From the NCBI RefSeq assembly GCF_000186865.1, contig NW_008705566.1, forward strand, positions 1,425,254 through 1,489,253: a stretch of DNA of 64,000 bases. The letters are read 5' to 3'. A program made the translations under genes and the position numbers. Position 1 is the stretch's first letter; every line of letters starts with the position of its first letter. A model generated the notes under the pieces. That model was given only the letters and a program-made list of their open reading frames with translations. It did not search any database and was not told the DNA's origin. Shown here in pieces: positions 1 through 8,796 of the stretch. The DNA is from Aureococcus anophagefferens (lineage: Eukaryota; Sar; Pelagophyceae; Pelagomonadales; Pelagomonadaceae).

Positions 1-1228
1 GGCCGCACGCGACGTACGTGCCGCCGAGGCCGAAGACGGTCTGCGGGTGCGTCACGCGCCGCGGTCTGCCGCCGATCGCGACCGCGCCGTCGCCCCGGCG
101 CCGGTAGTCGTCCCGCAGGTCCGCGAGGCGCGGGAGTCGCGGCAGGACGGGGTCCAACAATGGCGGCGCGGCCGCGCGCTCCGGGGGGAGCAGCTTCCGC
201 GCGAGGCCGCGGACGAAGTCGCCGATGGCGAGCGACGCGGTGAGGCCCGTGCTGCGCACGCCGGCGACCGTGATCCAGCCCTCGTCCGCGGCTTCGATGC
301 GGTAGTCGTCGCCGTCCGCGAGCGCCGGACGCAGCCCGCCGTACGTCGCCAATACGGGCGCGTCCGCGAGGCTCGGCAGCGCGCGCGCCGCGCAGGCCGC
401 CAAGGAGGCGGCGGACGCGGCGGACGGCGCGCCCGCGAGGCGCCGAGCGTCGCCGGCGGCGTAGGCCGTCGGCCCGACGACGACGTCGCCGTGGACCGTC
501 GTCCAGCAATAAGGCCCGCGGCCCCGCGCGCCCGGCGCGCCGCCGAGCGGCGCCGCCGGCGCGTCGGCCCGCGGCCCGTAGATATGGTAGTCGCCGCGCA
601 CGGGCGCGACGGCGAAGGCCGCGGACCCGCTCCCGAGCCGCTCGACCTCGTCGGCCCATAAACCGCCGCAGTTGACGACGACGGACGAACGAACGGCCCA
701 GCCGGCGCCGCGCAGGGTCCAGCCGCCGCCCTCGCGCGCCGCGGCCTCGACGGCCGCCGACGTCGCGACGTCGCAGCCGTTCGCCTCCGCGGCCGCGGCC
801 CAGGCCATGGGCGCGAGCCAGGGGTCGACGACGATCTCGCCGAGCACGCGCACGGCGCCGTCGGCGAGGCGGACCGCGCGGTCCGGGCCGTGCGCGGCGA
901 AGAGCGCGCGCAGCGCCGGCGCCTCCGCCGCGGTCCGCGCGCGGTAGACGCCGCCGGTCGTCGCGTGCGGCACGCGCTGCGCGTCGTAGGCGGCCGCGTT
1001 GAGAACCTCCGCGCGCGCGAGGAGCGCGCGCTCGAGCGTGCCGACGGGCGCGTCGGGCGCCGTGCAGGCGATGCCCGTGTTGCCGCCGCTCGCGGCGCTC
1101 GCGCAGAGGGCGTCGCCGGCTTCGAGCACGCAGCAGCGCAAGCCGTCGAGCGCTACGGCGCGCGCAACGCCGAGGCCGACGACGCCGCCGCCGATGATCG
1201 CGACGTCGTAGGATGCGCGGCGCAGCAT
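1..1228 (-). CDS. FAD-dependent oxidoreductase, DAO/GlpA-like (partial, 3' end outside window)
   Basis: I translated the minus strand from the ATG at 1228; the frame stays open for about 409 codons to the window edge. The start carries a Rossmann FAD-binding signature (VAIIGGGVVGLG) followed by VLEAGD, whose acidic residue would bind the ADP ribose. SGGNTGI, NCGGLWADEV and APVRGDYHIY follow in the order seen in the DAO superfamily (glycerol-3-phosphate, L-2-hydroxyglutarate and amino-acid oxidases; established knowledge). The L-2-hydroxyglutarate dehydrogenase branch looks nearest because of the RGxY motif, but the substrate cannot be fixed. The C-terminus is off the edge. No obvious signal or transit peptide precedes the FAD motif. 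All plus-strand ORFs across this span are shadows. Confidence 0.8.
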   Translation of the reverse strand, partial: MLRRASYDVAIIGGGVVGLGVARAVALDGLRCCVLEAGDALCASAASGGNTGIACTAPDAPVGTLERALLARAEVLNAAAYDAQRVPHATTGGVYRARTAAEAPALRALFAAHGPDRAVRLADGAVRVLGEIVVDPWLAPMAWAAAAEANGCDVATSAAVEAAAREGGGWTLRGAGWAVRSSVVVNCGGLWADEVERLGSGSAAFAVAPVRGDYHIYGPRADAPAAPLGGAPGARGRGPYCWTTVHGDVVVGPTAYAAGDARRLAGAPSAASAASLAACAARALPSLADAPVLATYGGLRPALADGDDYRIEAADEGWITVAGVRSTGLTASLAIGDFVRGLARKLLPPERAAAPPLLDPVLPRLPRLADLRDDYRRRGDGAVAIGGRPRRVTHPQTVFGLGGTYVACG

Positions 1229-1238
1229 CGCTTCGAAG

Positions 1239-1361
1239 TGCTTCGATGCACCTAGCACCGCGTACGTGCAACGCGCAGCGCTCTTCGATGCGCCTAGCAC
1301 CGCGTACGTGCAACGCGCAGCGCTCTTCGATGCGCCTAGCACCGCGTACGTGCAACGCTTC
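1239..1361. repeat. 42-bp tandem repeat, about 2.7 copies
   Basis: A 42-bp unit containing CTAGCACCGCGTACGTGCAA recurs almost perfectly, with a degenerate first copy. It begins about 10 bases upstream of the start codon of the minus-strand FAD oxidoreductase, so it occupies that gene's proximal promoter or 5' UTR. Because 42 is a multiple of 3 it creates an open plus-strand frame, but nothing suggests that frame is a gene. Confidence 0.85.
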
Positions 1362-1510
1362 GATGAGTTAGATGTGCTCAAATCGCTCGACGCGCGGTCG
1401 GCTCGACGCAGTGTCGCATCACCTCGCTCGACGCTTCAACCCTGCTTCAGTTTCAGTTCAACAAAATGCTCTCAGATGAGCCTCTCGCGTTGGCTCGCCC
1501 AGAGGATCAC

Positions 1511-3010
1511 TTACGCCACGCCCCCGTCCTCCTCGAAGGCGAGGCGCCTCTCGAGCAGGGACGCGCGGAGCAGCGAGCGGCGCTCCATGCCCCGGCGGAC
1601 GCGGGGCGTGACGATGACGCTGCAGTAGAGCGCGACCTGGGAAACGACGACGGCCGCGAGGCAGCCCACGCCCACGGGCTCCAGCGTCGCGATGACCTTG
1701 AAGCAGTCGAGCTTGTCGCAGATCGCGTCCGGCGCCGCCTCGCGGATGATCCAGGCCGTGATCTGCCCCAGCTCCTTGGCCATGGCGATGAGCACGGCGA
1801 TGAGCACCTCGAGGCTCGAGCACGCGCGCAACGCCGAGCACATGCGCCGCAGGTGGGGCCGGGGTGCGCGGCTCCGCCGCGCCAAGGCCACCAGGAGGAA
1901 GAGGCAGCCCGCGTCGAGGGCCGGGCACAGGACGAACCAGAAGGCGAACCACGACGCGTAGGCCGTCGACACGAGCGGCGTCTGCGTCGCGCGCGTCGCG
2001 ACGGGCGCGGCGACGAGCGAGAGCACGGAGTAGGTCCGCGGCCCGCCGGGCACGAAGGCGCTCAGGGCCTCCTCGTTCGTCATCGTGAAGATCGGCAGGC
2101 ACAGCGCCACGGGCAGGAGCGCGCAGGACCCCGCGGCCGCGGCGGCGGCGAGCGCCGACGGCGCGTCGCCCTCCTCCGGCTCCGGTCGGACCGCGGGCCT
2201 CCGCGGCGTGAACCAGAAGGCCTCCTGCGACGGGACCCGCGCGAGGCTCCCCCCGGCCTCGTCGTCCTCGAGCGCCTCGGCCACGAGCGCCCAGAAGCAC
2301 AGCCCGACGGTCACGAGGTTCCCGATCTCGTTGACGAGGATGCCCAGCGACGGGAACGCGCGCACGAGCACCTTGAGCCCGCCGACGGACCGCGAGTCGA
2401 TGCGCAGCGCCACGGTGAAGATGTAGGCCGACGCGTCCATGGATCGCGTGAACTTGATCAGGTGCGCGCAGAATTCCAGCGCGACGCGCCGCCGCCGCCG
2501 CAGGGCGCGCGACGCGACGACGCGCGGGTGCCTCCGCGCCGCGTGGAGCGCCAACAGCGCGGCGACGGAGAGGAACGGCTGCACGCCCGAGCAGACGCCC
2601 AGCAACCCGCTGAAGAGGGGCGCCTTGGCCTTGGCAAAGTCCGTGATGGTGGACCAGGTCGTGAAGATGAACACGACGAGCTCGCCGACGCGGTCGCGGT
2701 CGAGCACGACGTCGACGTGCACGTAGCTGCCCTTCGACCGCTGGCCCCACAGGAAAAATGCGAGCGTGCCCATGGAGACGGCGAAGAAGAGCGAGTCCCG
2801 CACGCGCGGAGCAAAGCATGCCCCGGCCTCGCCCCGCGCCGCGAGCGCCGACGTCGTCGTCGGCCACGAGTCGCAGGTCGCGGGCTGCGCCAGGGGTGCC
2901 TCGGCCTCGCAGGGGATGGGCTCCGCGGCTGGACTGACGGGACGCGCCAGCGGCGTCGTCACGCGGCGGAAGATGGCGACGGGCCTTTCCCGCGAAGGCC
3001 GGCAACCCAT
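1511..3010 (-). CDS. Multi-pass membrane protein, possibly PqiA-like
   Basis: A 499-residue ORF with several long hydrophobic stretches separated by charged loops: around residues 75-90 (FFAVSMGTLAFFLW), 140-160, 230-250, 295-315, 345-375, 410-425 and 455-475. The overall pattern of paired helices with a conserved-looking LGxxxNExGN segment reminds me of paraquat-inducible protein A-like membrane proteins of stramenopiles, but I cannot confirm a family. The first 70 residues are Arg/Pro/Ala rich and may be a targeting leader or partly untranslated. It is divergent from the MFS gene at 3143, leaving about 130 bp as a shared promoter. The plus-strand frame that stays open across it is antisense. 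Confidence 0.6.
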   Translation of the reverse strand: MGCRPSRERPVAIFRRVTTPLARPVSPAAEPIPCEAEAPLAQPATCDSWPTTTSALAARGEAGACFAPRVRDSLFFAVSMGTLAFFLWGQRSKGSYVHVDVVLDRDRVGELVVFIFTTWSTITDFAKAKAPLFSGLLGVCSGVQPFLSVAALLALHAARRHPRVVASRALRRRRRVALEFCAHLIKFTRSMDASAYIFTVALRIDSRSVGGLKVLVRAFPSLGILVNEIGNLVTVGLCFWALVAEALEDDEAGGSLARVPSQEAFWFTPRRPAVRPEPEEGDAPSALAAAAAAGSCALLPVALCLPIFTMTNEEALSAFVPGGPRTYSVLSLVAAPVATRATQTPLVSTAYASWFAFWFVLCPALDAGCLFLLVALARRSRAPRPHLRRMCSALRACSSLEVLIAVLIAMAKELGQITAWIIREAAPDAICDKLDCFKVIATLEPVGVGCLAAVVVSQVALYCSVIVTPRVRRGMERRSLLRASLLERRLAFEEDGGVA

Positions 3011-3142
3011 CCTTGCTGGGCAGGCCTCGTTTACAAGTCCATGGGATCACGTCCTACTGTAACTGCAACGATCGCCTACAAGTTCAAGGTGAATCGCATT
3101 TCTAAATTGCCACAGGCGCGAGGTGGCGGCGCCACAGCCACG

Positions 3143-4564
3143 ATGGCGCAAACAAACCCGATCCACGCGAGCCCCCTCGAGGACGGCAAGGACGCCCTCG
3201 CGTCGGAGCAGGAGGTCGACGACGTCATCGAGGCCATCGGCACGGGCGTCTGGCAGTACGCGCTCATCGTCCTCCTCGGCGCGCTCTTCCTCGCCGACAG
3301 CGTCGAGGTGTCGCTCCTGTCGTTCCTCTACGAGTGCGTCGGCGCGGCCTTCGATCTGACGACCTTCGAGGCCGCGAGCGTCGTGTCGGTGGTCTTCGGC
3401 GGCGAGGTCGTGGGCGCGCTCGTCGCCGGCGCGGTGTCGGACCAGGCCGGGCGCAAGGGCGTCGCGCTCGTGTCCGGCCTGGGCGTCGCCGTCTTCGGCC
3501 TCGCGAGCGCCTACTCGCCGGACTACGGCACCTTCATCTCGTTCCGCGGCGCCGTCGGCATCTTTCTGGGAACGTTCGCGGTGCCCTTCGACCTCCTGGC
3601 GGAGATGCTACCGGCGAAGACGCGGGGCCAGGCGCTCATCTGGCTCGAGGTCGGCTGGGCGCTGGGCGCCATGTACGCCTGCGCCGCGGCCTGGGTGGCG
3701 CTGCCGATCTCCAGCTGGCGGAGTCTGACGGTCGCGTGCGCGGCGCCGCCGGCGTTCGTCTTCCTGGGTCTGCTCTACTGCCTCGACGAATCGCCCAGAT
3801 TCCTCATCGACCAGGGCCGGCGCGCCGAGGCCGCGGCGATCTTCCGGCGCGTCGCGGCGAAGAACGGCAGCTCCAACGACCCCGCGGTGGTCGCGGCGAT
3901 CGCGAAAGTCGCGGACGGCGAGTCGGCGCCGCCGGACGCGGCGACAGAAAGTTCTCTCACAATCGCCAAACAAAAGCTCGCGGAGCTCTTCGACGCCAAG
4001 CTCGGGCCCGTCACGGCGCCCGTCTGGGTCATCTGGTTCTGCTTCGGGCTCAACTACTACGGCATCACGCTCCTGGTCACGCGCATCTACGCGACGGGCG
4101 ACGACGACGACTTCAAGTGCACGTTCAAATACGGCCTCATCTTCGCGACGTTCTCCGCGGAGCTCCTCGGCGCGCTGGCCCTCGTGCCGACAATCGATTT
4201 GTTCGGCCGCGTGCCCTGCCAGGTCGCGACGTACGCGGGCACGTGCGCGGCGCTGCTGCCGCTGGGACTCGGCGCGACGGACGGCCCGTTCGACTTCGTC
4301 TGCCTCTTCGTCGCGCTCGCGGCGGCGACAGCATCCTGCAGCGCGACGTGGGTACACGTCGCCGAGCTCTACCCGACGCACGTGCGCTCGACGGCGCACA
4401 CGGCGGCCTACGTCGTCTCGCGGCTCGGCGCGTTCCTCTCGTCCTACGTCGTCGACTCGGGCCTGTCCATCGTCGCCGCGACCTGGGTGCTCATCGCCAC
4501 CGCGGCCCTCGCCGCGGCCGCGTCCGCCACGCTCCGGGAGACGGCGAACGAGCGCCTCGTGTAG
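3143..4564 (+). CDS. Major facilitator superfamily transporter (SV2/sugar-porter like)
   Basis: 473 residues with two sets of six predicted helices. Loop 2-3 shows the MFS motif A variant DQAGRKG at about residue 100, and the SFRGAVGIFLGT helix that follows is typical of sugar or organic-ion porters. The central cytosolic loop has DESPRFLIDQGR, the classical SPR(W/F)L motif after helix 6. The second half has LYPTHVRST, matching the family's E(L/I)YPTxxR. I chose ATG 3143 (MAQTNPIH) because it precedes helix 1 by a normal cytosolic tail; the same frame is open far upstream, but that part is antisense to the neighbouring gene. The substrate is unknown. It is convergent with the Mpv17-ACT gene, with 73 bp between the stops. 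Confidence 0.85.
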   Translation: MAQTNPIHASPLEDGKDALASEQEVDDVIEAIGTGVWQYALIVLLGALFLADSVEVSLLSFLYECVGAAFDLTTFEAASVVSVVFGGEVVGALVAGAVSDQAGRKGVALVSGLGVAVFGLASAYSPDYGTFISFRGAVGIFLGTFAVPFDLLAEMLPAKTRGQALIWLEVGWALGAMYACAAAWVALPISSWRSLTVACAAPPAFVFLGLLYCLDESPRFLIDQGRRAEAAAIFRRVAAKNGSSNDPAVVAAIAKVADGESAPPDAATESSLTIAKQKLAELFDAKLGPVTAPVWVIWFCFGLNYYGITLLVTRIYATGDDDDFKCTFKYGLIFATFSAELLGALALVPTIDLFGRVPCQVATYAGTCAALLPLGLGATDGPFDFVCLFVALAAATASCSATWVHVAELYPTHVRSTAHTAAYVVSRLGAFLSSYVVDSGLSIVAATWVLIATAALAAAASATLRETANERLV

Positions 4565-4637
4565 TAAAAACCCTCGCTTCGGATCTGCTCCCTGCGGCAC
4601 GGGCGCGTCGCAAGTTATACGCGGGCGCGGCGTCTGC

Positions 4638-6152
4638 TCAGGACCAGGTCACGGTGATCTTGCAGTCGAGGTCCTCGCGGAGCTTGTCGAGCTTCTTCTC
4701 GAGCTCGGCCGGGGGCACGACCTTGGGCGCCGTGAGGTAGCCCTCGAGGAGGAAGAAGGGCCGCGTCTTGCCGTCCTCGTTCGCGACGGCGACGGTGTCC
4801 GTCGCGAGCTCCTCGATGTTGAAGCCGACCTCGCTGAAGAGCTTGGAGACCTTGAAGACGATGCCCGGCTGGTCCGCGCCCGTGAGGCGCACGCGGGCCT
4901 CGCGGACCGTCGAGTCCGCGTCCGCGTGGCTCCCGTGGACGCGGAGCTCGCGCGCGGAGATCGTCAGGTCCTCCATCTGCTTGTTCGCGCCCTCGCGGCC
5001 GAGGAGGTCGGCGCGCAGGTGGCTCGCGGCGACGCGGTCCTTGGACGTCACGTGGAGGATGACCGTGAACTCGTCGTTCATGCGCAGCATCTTCGACCCT
5101 GTGATGTTGCCGCCGCGCTCGTAGATCCACTGCGACAGCATGGACACCAAACCGACGCGGTCCTTGCCGCTCGCCGTCACGCAGAGGTGGGCCACGTCCT
5201 GCGTCCGCGGCCGCGGCTTCGCCACGCCCTCCTCCGCGGGCGTGTCGCTCCGCGACAGGCGCCGCGTGACCGCGCTCGCGACGTCGGCCATCTCGGGCAG
5301 CGAGTGCCGCCGCGCGAGCCCCTGCGCGAAGACCTCCATGGTCCGCGCGGAGACGTGGGGGCCGAGCATGACCAACCCCGCGGCGTCCTCCTCCTCGCCG
5401 ACGAAGGCCGCGGCCCCGTCCTCGACCTCCTCCGTGCCACGCATCGCGGAAAGGATCATCGTCCAGACGAGCGACGTCGACGCGACGACGGGGATCCGCA
5501 TCCACATGGGGCTGAAGGCGAAGTTCAGGCACGTCGCCGGCACCCAGATCTTCCAGAGCGCCTCCAAATCCGGCCAGAAGTTGTCGTTCCACCGCTTGTA
5601 GACGCGGTCGACGGACGCGTCGCCGCCGTACAACACGAGCTCCTTCGTCATGTAGAACGCGGGGAAGTACATGAAGGGGTGGTGCACGCACTGGTCCAGG
5701 AAGACCTGGGCCGCGACGCCCAAAGTGCCCGGCAGGTCGGCCATCTTCTCCCGGAGGCTCTTCGCCGCGAACGCCTCCGTCTTCGGGAAGAGGCGGCCGA
5801 AGACGGGCACGTACAGGCTGTACTGGACGATGCCCAGGTAGCCGAACCCGAAGGACGCGAAGGCCGCGTTCCGCTTCCAGTCGATGGTCTCGCGCCGCTC
5901 CACGAAGGTCTGCACGATGAGGTCCGACGCGCTCGTCTTCAGGCAGGAAAAGCCCACGCCAAAGGCCATGGGGCTCGCCTTGGCGAAGCGCAGGACCGCC
6001 GCCATACTGGCGGCCGCACTGCCACCCGGCCGCCCGCGCGCGCCGCGCACGAACGGCTGTGCCGCGCGGCGGTTGCTGCGGATGCGACGCGACGCTGCCG
6101 AGGGAGTTGCTGCAGGTTGTGGCAACACAGTCGAGATCGAGGGCCGCGTCAC
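4638..6152 (-). CDS. Mpv17/PMP22-family protein fused to two ACT domains
   Basis: 504 residues. About residues 50-250 match the Mpv17/PMP22 membrane family: four hydrophobic segments and the signature WNDNFWPDLEALWKIWVP followed by NFAFSPMWMR. After an acidic linker, about residues 320-400 (ASGKDRVGLVSMLSQWIYER) and 415-500 (TGADQPGIVFKVSKLFSEVG) are two ACT folds, each with the DxxGxV ligand-binding turn, as in GcvR-like regulators. The first 49 residues are Ser/Arg/Pro rich; a second Met at 6005 is an alternative start, and the leader could be a mitochondrial targeting sequence. Mpv17 proteins are inner-membrane or peroxisomal channel-like proteins and ACT domains bind amino acids (family knowledge). 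An amino-acid-gated membrane function is my inference. Confidence 0.8.
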   Translation of the reverse strand: MTRPSISTVLPQPAATPSAASRRIRSNRRAAQPFVRGARGRPGGSAAASMAAVLRFAKASPMAFGVGFSCLKTSASDLIVQTFVERRETIDWKRNAAFASFGFGYLGIVQYSLYVPVFGRLFPKTEAFAAKSLREKMADLPGTLGVAAQVFLDQCVHHPFMYFPAFYMTKELVLYGGDASVDRVYKRWNDNFWPDLEALWKIWVPATCLNFAFSPMWMRIPVVASTSLVWTMILSAMRGTEEVEDGAAAFVGEEEDAAGLVMLGPHVSARTMEVFAQGLARRHSLPEMADVASAVTRRLSRSDTPAEEGVAKPRPRTQDVAHLCVTASGKDRVGLVSMLSQWIYERGGNITGSKMLRMNDEFTVILHVTSKDRVAASHLRADLLGREGANKQMEDLTISARELRVHGSHADADSTVREARVRLTGADQPGIVFKVSKLFSEVGFNIEELATDTVAVANEDGKTRPFFLLEGYLTAPKVVPPAELEKKLDKLREDLDCKITVTWS

Positions 6153-6259
6153 TCTCGACGCGACGAGGGCAAAGCGAAACTTTTTAAATGGTGTACACGA
6201 CGGTGCCGCGTCTTCGGATGCCGATGGTGGGCTCCCTCGAACGATGATGATCTGACGCC

Positions 6260-8551
6260 ATGGCCCTCGTGTCCGAGACCTTCAACGCGCTCGTGGACTG
6301 GAACGACCCGTTGGTCGCCCAGGAGCGCGACCTCGCGGCGGCGGCGGCGCCTCCCGCGCCCCTGCGCAACCCCTTCGCGAAGCCCCTCTTCAAAAGCGAT
6401 GCGGACCGGCGGGCCTTCCAGGACGGCCCCTTCATGCGCGCGCTGCGCAACTCGAAGATCATCCTGCGCGACCGCGAGGCGGACCGGCGCCGGCGCCGCG
6501 CGGACCGCGACCCGGCGTTCGCGCCGCGCGACGACGACTACGACGCCGAGCCCGTGCAGCCCAGCGCCGAGCGACAGGAGTGTTTTTTCGCGTGAATTTC
6601 GTCTGAAGATGTGAAGAAATCCGACCCCGTCGCACGTGGTAGGTGCAGCCCCTCGACGGCTTCAAGCACGTCGACCTCTACGCGCTCCTCGAAGTCGACG
6701 AGCACGCGCGCCGGCGGCGTCCGCGACCTTTCCCAAAAACGACGCGCCGCGCCCCCACAGGCGTCGGCCGCGGAGATCCGGAGCGCGTACCGGAAGGCCG
6801 TGCTCAAGTACCACCCGGACAAGGCGCAGTACTACAAGATGCTCGCGCTGACGAACGAGCACCGGACGACGACGGGCGGCGGCTTCCTCGCGGAGCGCAA
6901 CAGGGAGATCGACGACATGATGCGCGACGCGTTCCTCCGCATCCGCGAGGCCTTCGAGATTTTGGGCGACGCGGCGTCGCGGCGCCAGCGCCTCGCCGGC
7001 GTCCGCGGTCGCGGCCGCGCTGACGTCGCGCCCCGCGCAGGTACGACCGGCTCCGCGACGAGGAGGCCGCGTCCGAGCAGTCGAGCCCGGACTCGATGGT
7101 CGCGAAGCACATCCGCCGGCGGCGCGCCGAGGACCCGGGCCTCCCGGACCTGCGCGCGGCGGCGACGCGCATCGCGAAACGCGCCGTCGACCCGCTCCGC
7201 GTGGGCGTCCCCGCGACGTTGGACGACGTCGACGCGGGCCGCGAGTTGGCCGCGGAGGTGTCGCGCCTCGCGCGGGGCCGGAGCGGCGACGCCTACGAGG
7301 AACGGAAAATTTTCTACGTCGCGCTGCGGCCCGGCGACCGGAGCCGGCGGACCTGGGAGCTCGAGGGCGAGGGCGGCCTCGTCTCCGCGGACGGCGACGC
7401 GGCGCGGGACCTCGTGCTCGAGCTCGAGGTGAAGCCCGACGCGCTCCTCGCGCGGCGCGGCGCGGACCTCGAGGTCGAGCGCGTCGTCGATTTGGGCGCT
7501 CTGGCGCCCGGCGGCGCCTTCACCTGGACCGCGCCGGGCCCGAACGGCGCCCGCTACGCGGTCCGGGGCCGCGCGCCGCGGACGGCGGACGCGGAGCGGC
7601 TGGTCTTCGCGGTCTCGGTCCCCGGCGGCGGCCTCCCGCTGCCCGAGGCGCCGGAGGCGCGCGGCCGGCTGCACGTGACCTTCGCCTGCGCCGGCGAGCC
7701 GCCCGAGGCGCGCCACCGCCGCGGAGCGCGGGCCGCGCGCGCGTTCCGCCGCGTCGCGCTCGCGCCGCGGGCCGCGCCGCGCTTCGGCTTTTGCGTGGCC
7801 GCGTCCGAGGGCCGCGGCGCGCCGGGCCTCGACGACGTTTTGATCGACGGCGTCGTCGCCCGCGGGGCCTTCGACGGCTCGCTCTTCCTCCGCGCGCCCT
7901 GCGCGTTCTTCTCCGCGGAGGCGCGCTTCGTCGACCGCCTCGCGCCGGACGCCTGGCGCAGCGTCCTGTGGCCGTGGCGATTTTCGAGAGCTTTTGACCG
8001 GGAAAACGAAGAAAAATCGTTACCGACGCACTTGGTAGGCCTGGCGCCGGCCCGACGACTGGCGCGACGCGCGCGTGCCGGACGCCAGCCCCGCGCTCGA
8101 GGCCGCCGAGGAGCCGCCACCGGCGACGTACCACCCGGCGGTCCTCGTCGACCCCCCGGCGGCGGCGGACGACGACGCGCCGCGGTGCCTGCCGGCCGCG
8201 GACCCGGCGCTCCGCAGCCTCCCGGCGCAGATCCGCGACGGCCCCTGCTCGCCGGACCCGACGCCGGACCCGCGGCCTGCGGCGCCGGAGCCGGCGCCCG
8301 CCTCGGAGTCGGACGACGACGACGACGACTTCGTCCAGTACATCGTCGGCGGCAAGCGCGGAGCCATCATCCGCGCCGGCGCGGCGCTCGACTCCGCCAA
8401 GGTCGGCGAGCTCGAGTTCCTCACGACGGTGTCCTGCAGCCGCCGGGAGAAGGTCGTCGGCAAGACGGCCCGCGTCCGGGTCGTCGCGCCGACGCGCGGC
8501 TGGGTGTCCAAGCGGCTCCTCGAGCCCTACGAGCGGCCCATGTTCGCGTGA
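6260..8551 (+). CDS. J-domain (DnaJ-like) co-chaperone, five exons
   Basis: Exons 6260-6553, 6643-6705, 6761-6987, 7041-7950 and 8039-8551 join into 668 codons plus stop. The J domain starts at about residue 100: HVDLYALLEVDEHA, SAAEIRSAYRKAV, then KYHPDK with the catalytic HPD, and ends RRQYDRL. A long insertion lies between helices II and III. The next part resembles the DnaJ C-terminal substrate-binding domain (VALRPGDRSRRTWELEGEGG), followed by an acidic stretch and a C-terminal SH3-like segment (VGGKRGAIIRAG to KRLLEPYERP). Introns 1 and 4 are introners with exact 8-bp duplications; introns 2 and 3 are 53-55 bp GC-AG introns placed by keeping the J domain continuous. Retaining intron 4 would open a false fusion with the next gene. 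Confidence 0.8.
6554..6642 (+). mobile_element. Introner element, family 1, forming intron 1 of the J-domain gene
   Basis: Element 6562-6642 (81 bp), starting CAGCGCC and ending GTGGTAG, is flanked by perfect 8-bp duplications GTGCAGCC at 6554-6561 and 6643-6650. Splicing from the GT of the left duplication to the element's terminal AG leaves one duplication copy and restores PVQPLDGF in phase 0. It is more diverged than the other two family 1 copies but shares the CAGCG start, the TTTTCG block and the GTCGCACGTGGTAG-type end. Confidence 0.8.
6706..7040 (+). other. Two short GC-AG introns (6706-6760 and 6988-7040) of the J-domain gene
   Basis: Both were placed by demanding a continuous J domain. 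Removing 6706-6760 joins DEH to ASAAEIRSAY in phase 0; removing 6988-7040 joins SRRQ to YDRLRDEE in phase 2. Both would use GC donors and CAG acceptors, and neither has flanking duplications. Exact donor bases could shift by a few nucleotides. Confidence 0.55.
7951..8038 (+). mobile_element. Introner element, family 1, forming intron 4 of the J-domain gene
   Basis: Element 7959-8038 (80 bp) is flanked by perfect duplications GCCTGGCG at 7951-7958 and 8039-8046. It is nearly identical to the copy at 29393-29472 over its whole length, including the shared central TTTTGACCGGGAAAACGAAG. The ends contain imperfect inverted repeats (TGTGGC-GTG-CGA against the complement of TCGTTACCGACG). The donor would be GC from the duplication and the acceptor the element's own TTGGTAG. 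Splicing gives APDAWRRPDDW in phase 0. Confidence 0.9.
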
Positions 8552-8796
8552 GTGTAAGCGCTGTTGGTGGACGTCGTCTGGGGGCTTATGTGCCCAGGAC
8601 TGCCGTCGATTTAGGCGTCGATTTCCTCGATTTTGGCCTTGACGCGTCTCTAAACGTAGGGGGGCCGGGGAGGAACCGCGGGAGTCGGAGTTTTCAGAGG
8701 CTCGGCCTCAGGCTCAGCCGGAGCTCGATTTTGGCGAAGGAGTCGTCGTTGTGGACACAGAATCATCCGCTAGGTCGCGAAGCACGACGCATCACG

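Noticed and set aside
1466..3142. Long plus-strand frame in front of the MFS transporter
   Set aside because: It is antisense to the membrane-protein gene and is Arg/Glu/His-rich nonsense, typical of shadow frames in GC-rich DNA. The transporter's first helix follows ATG 3143.
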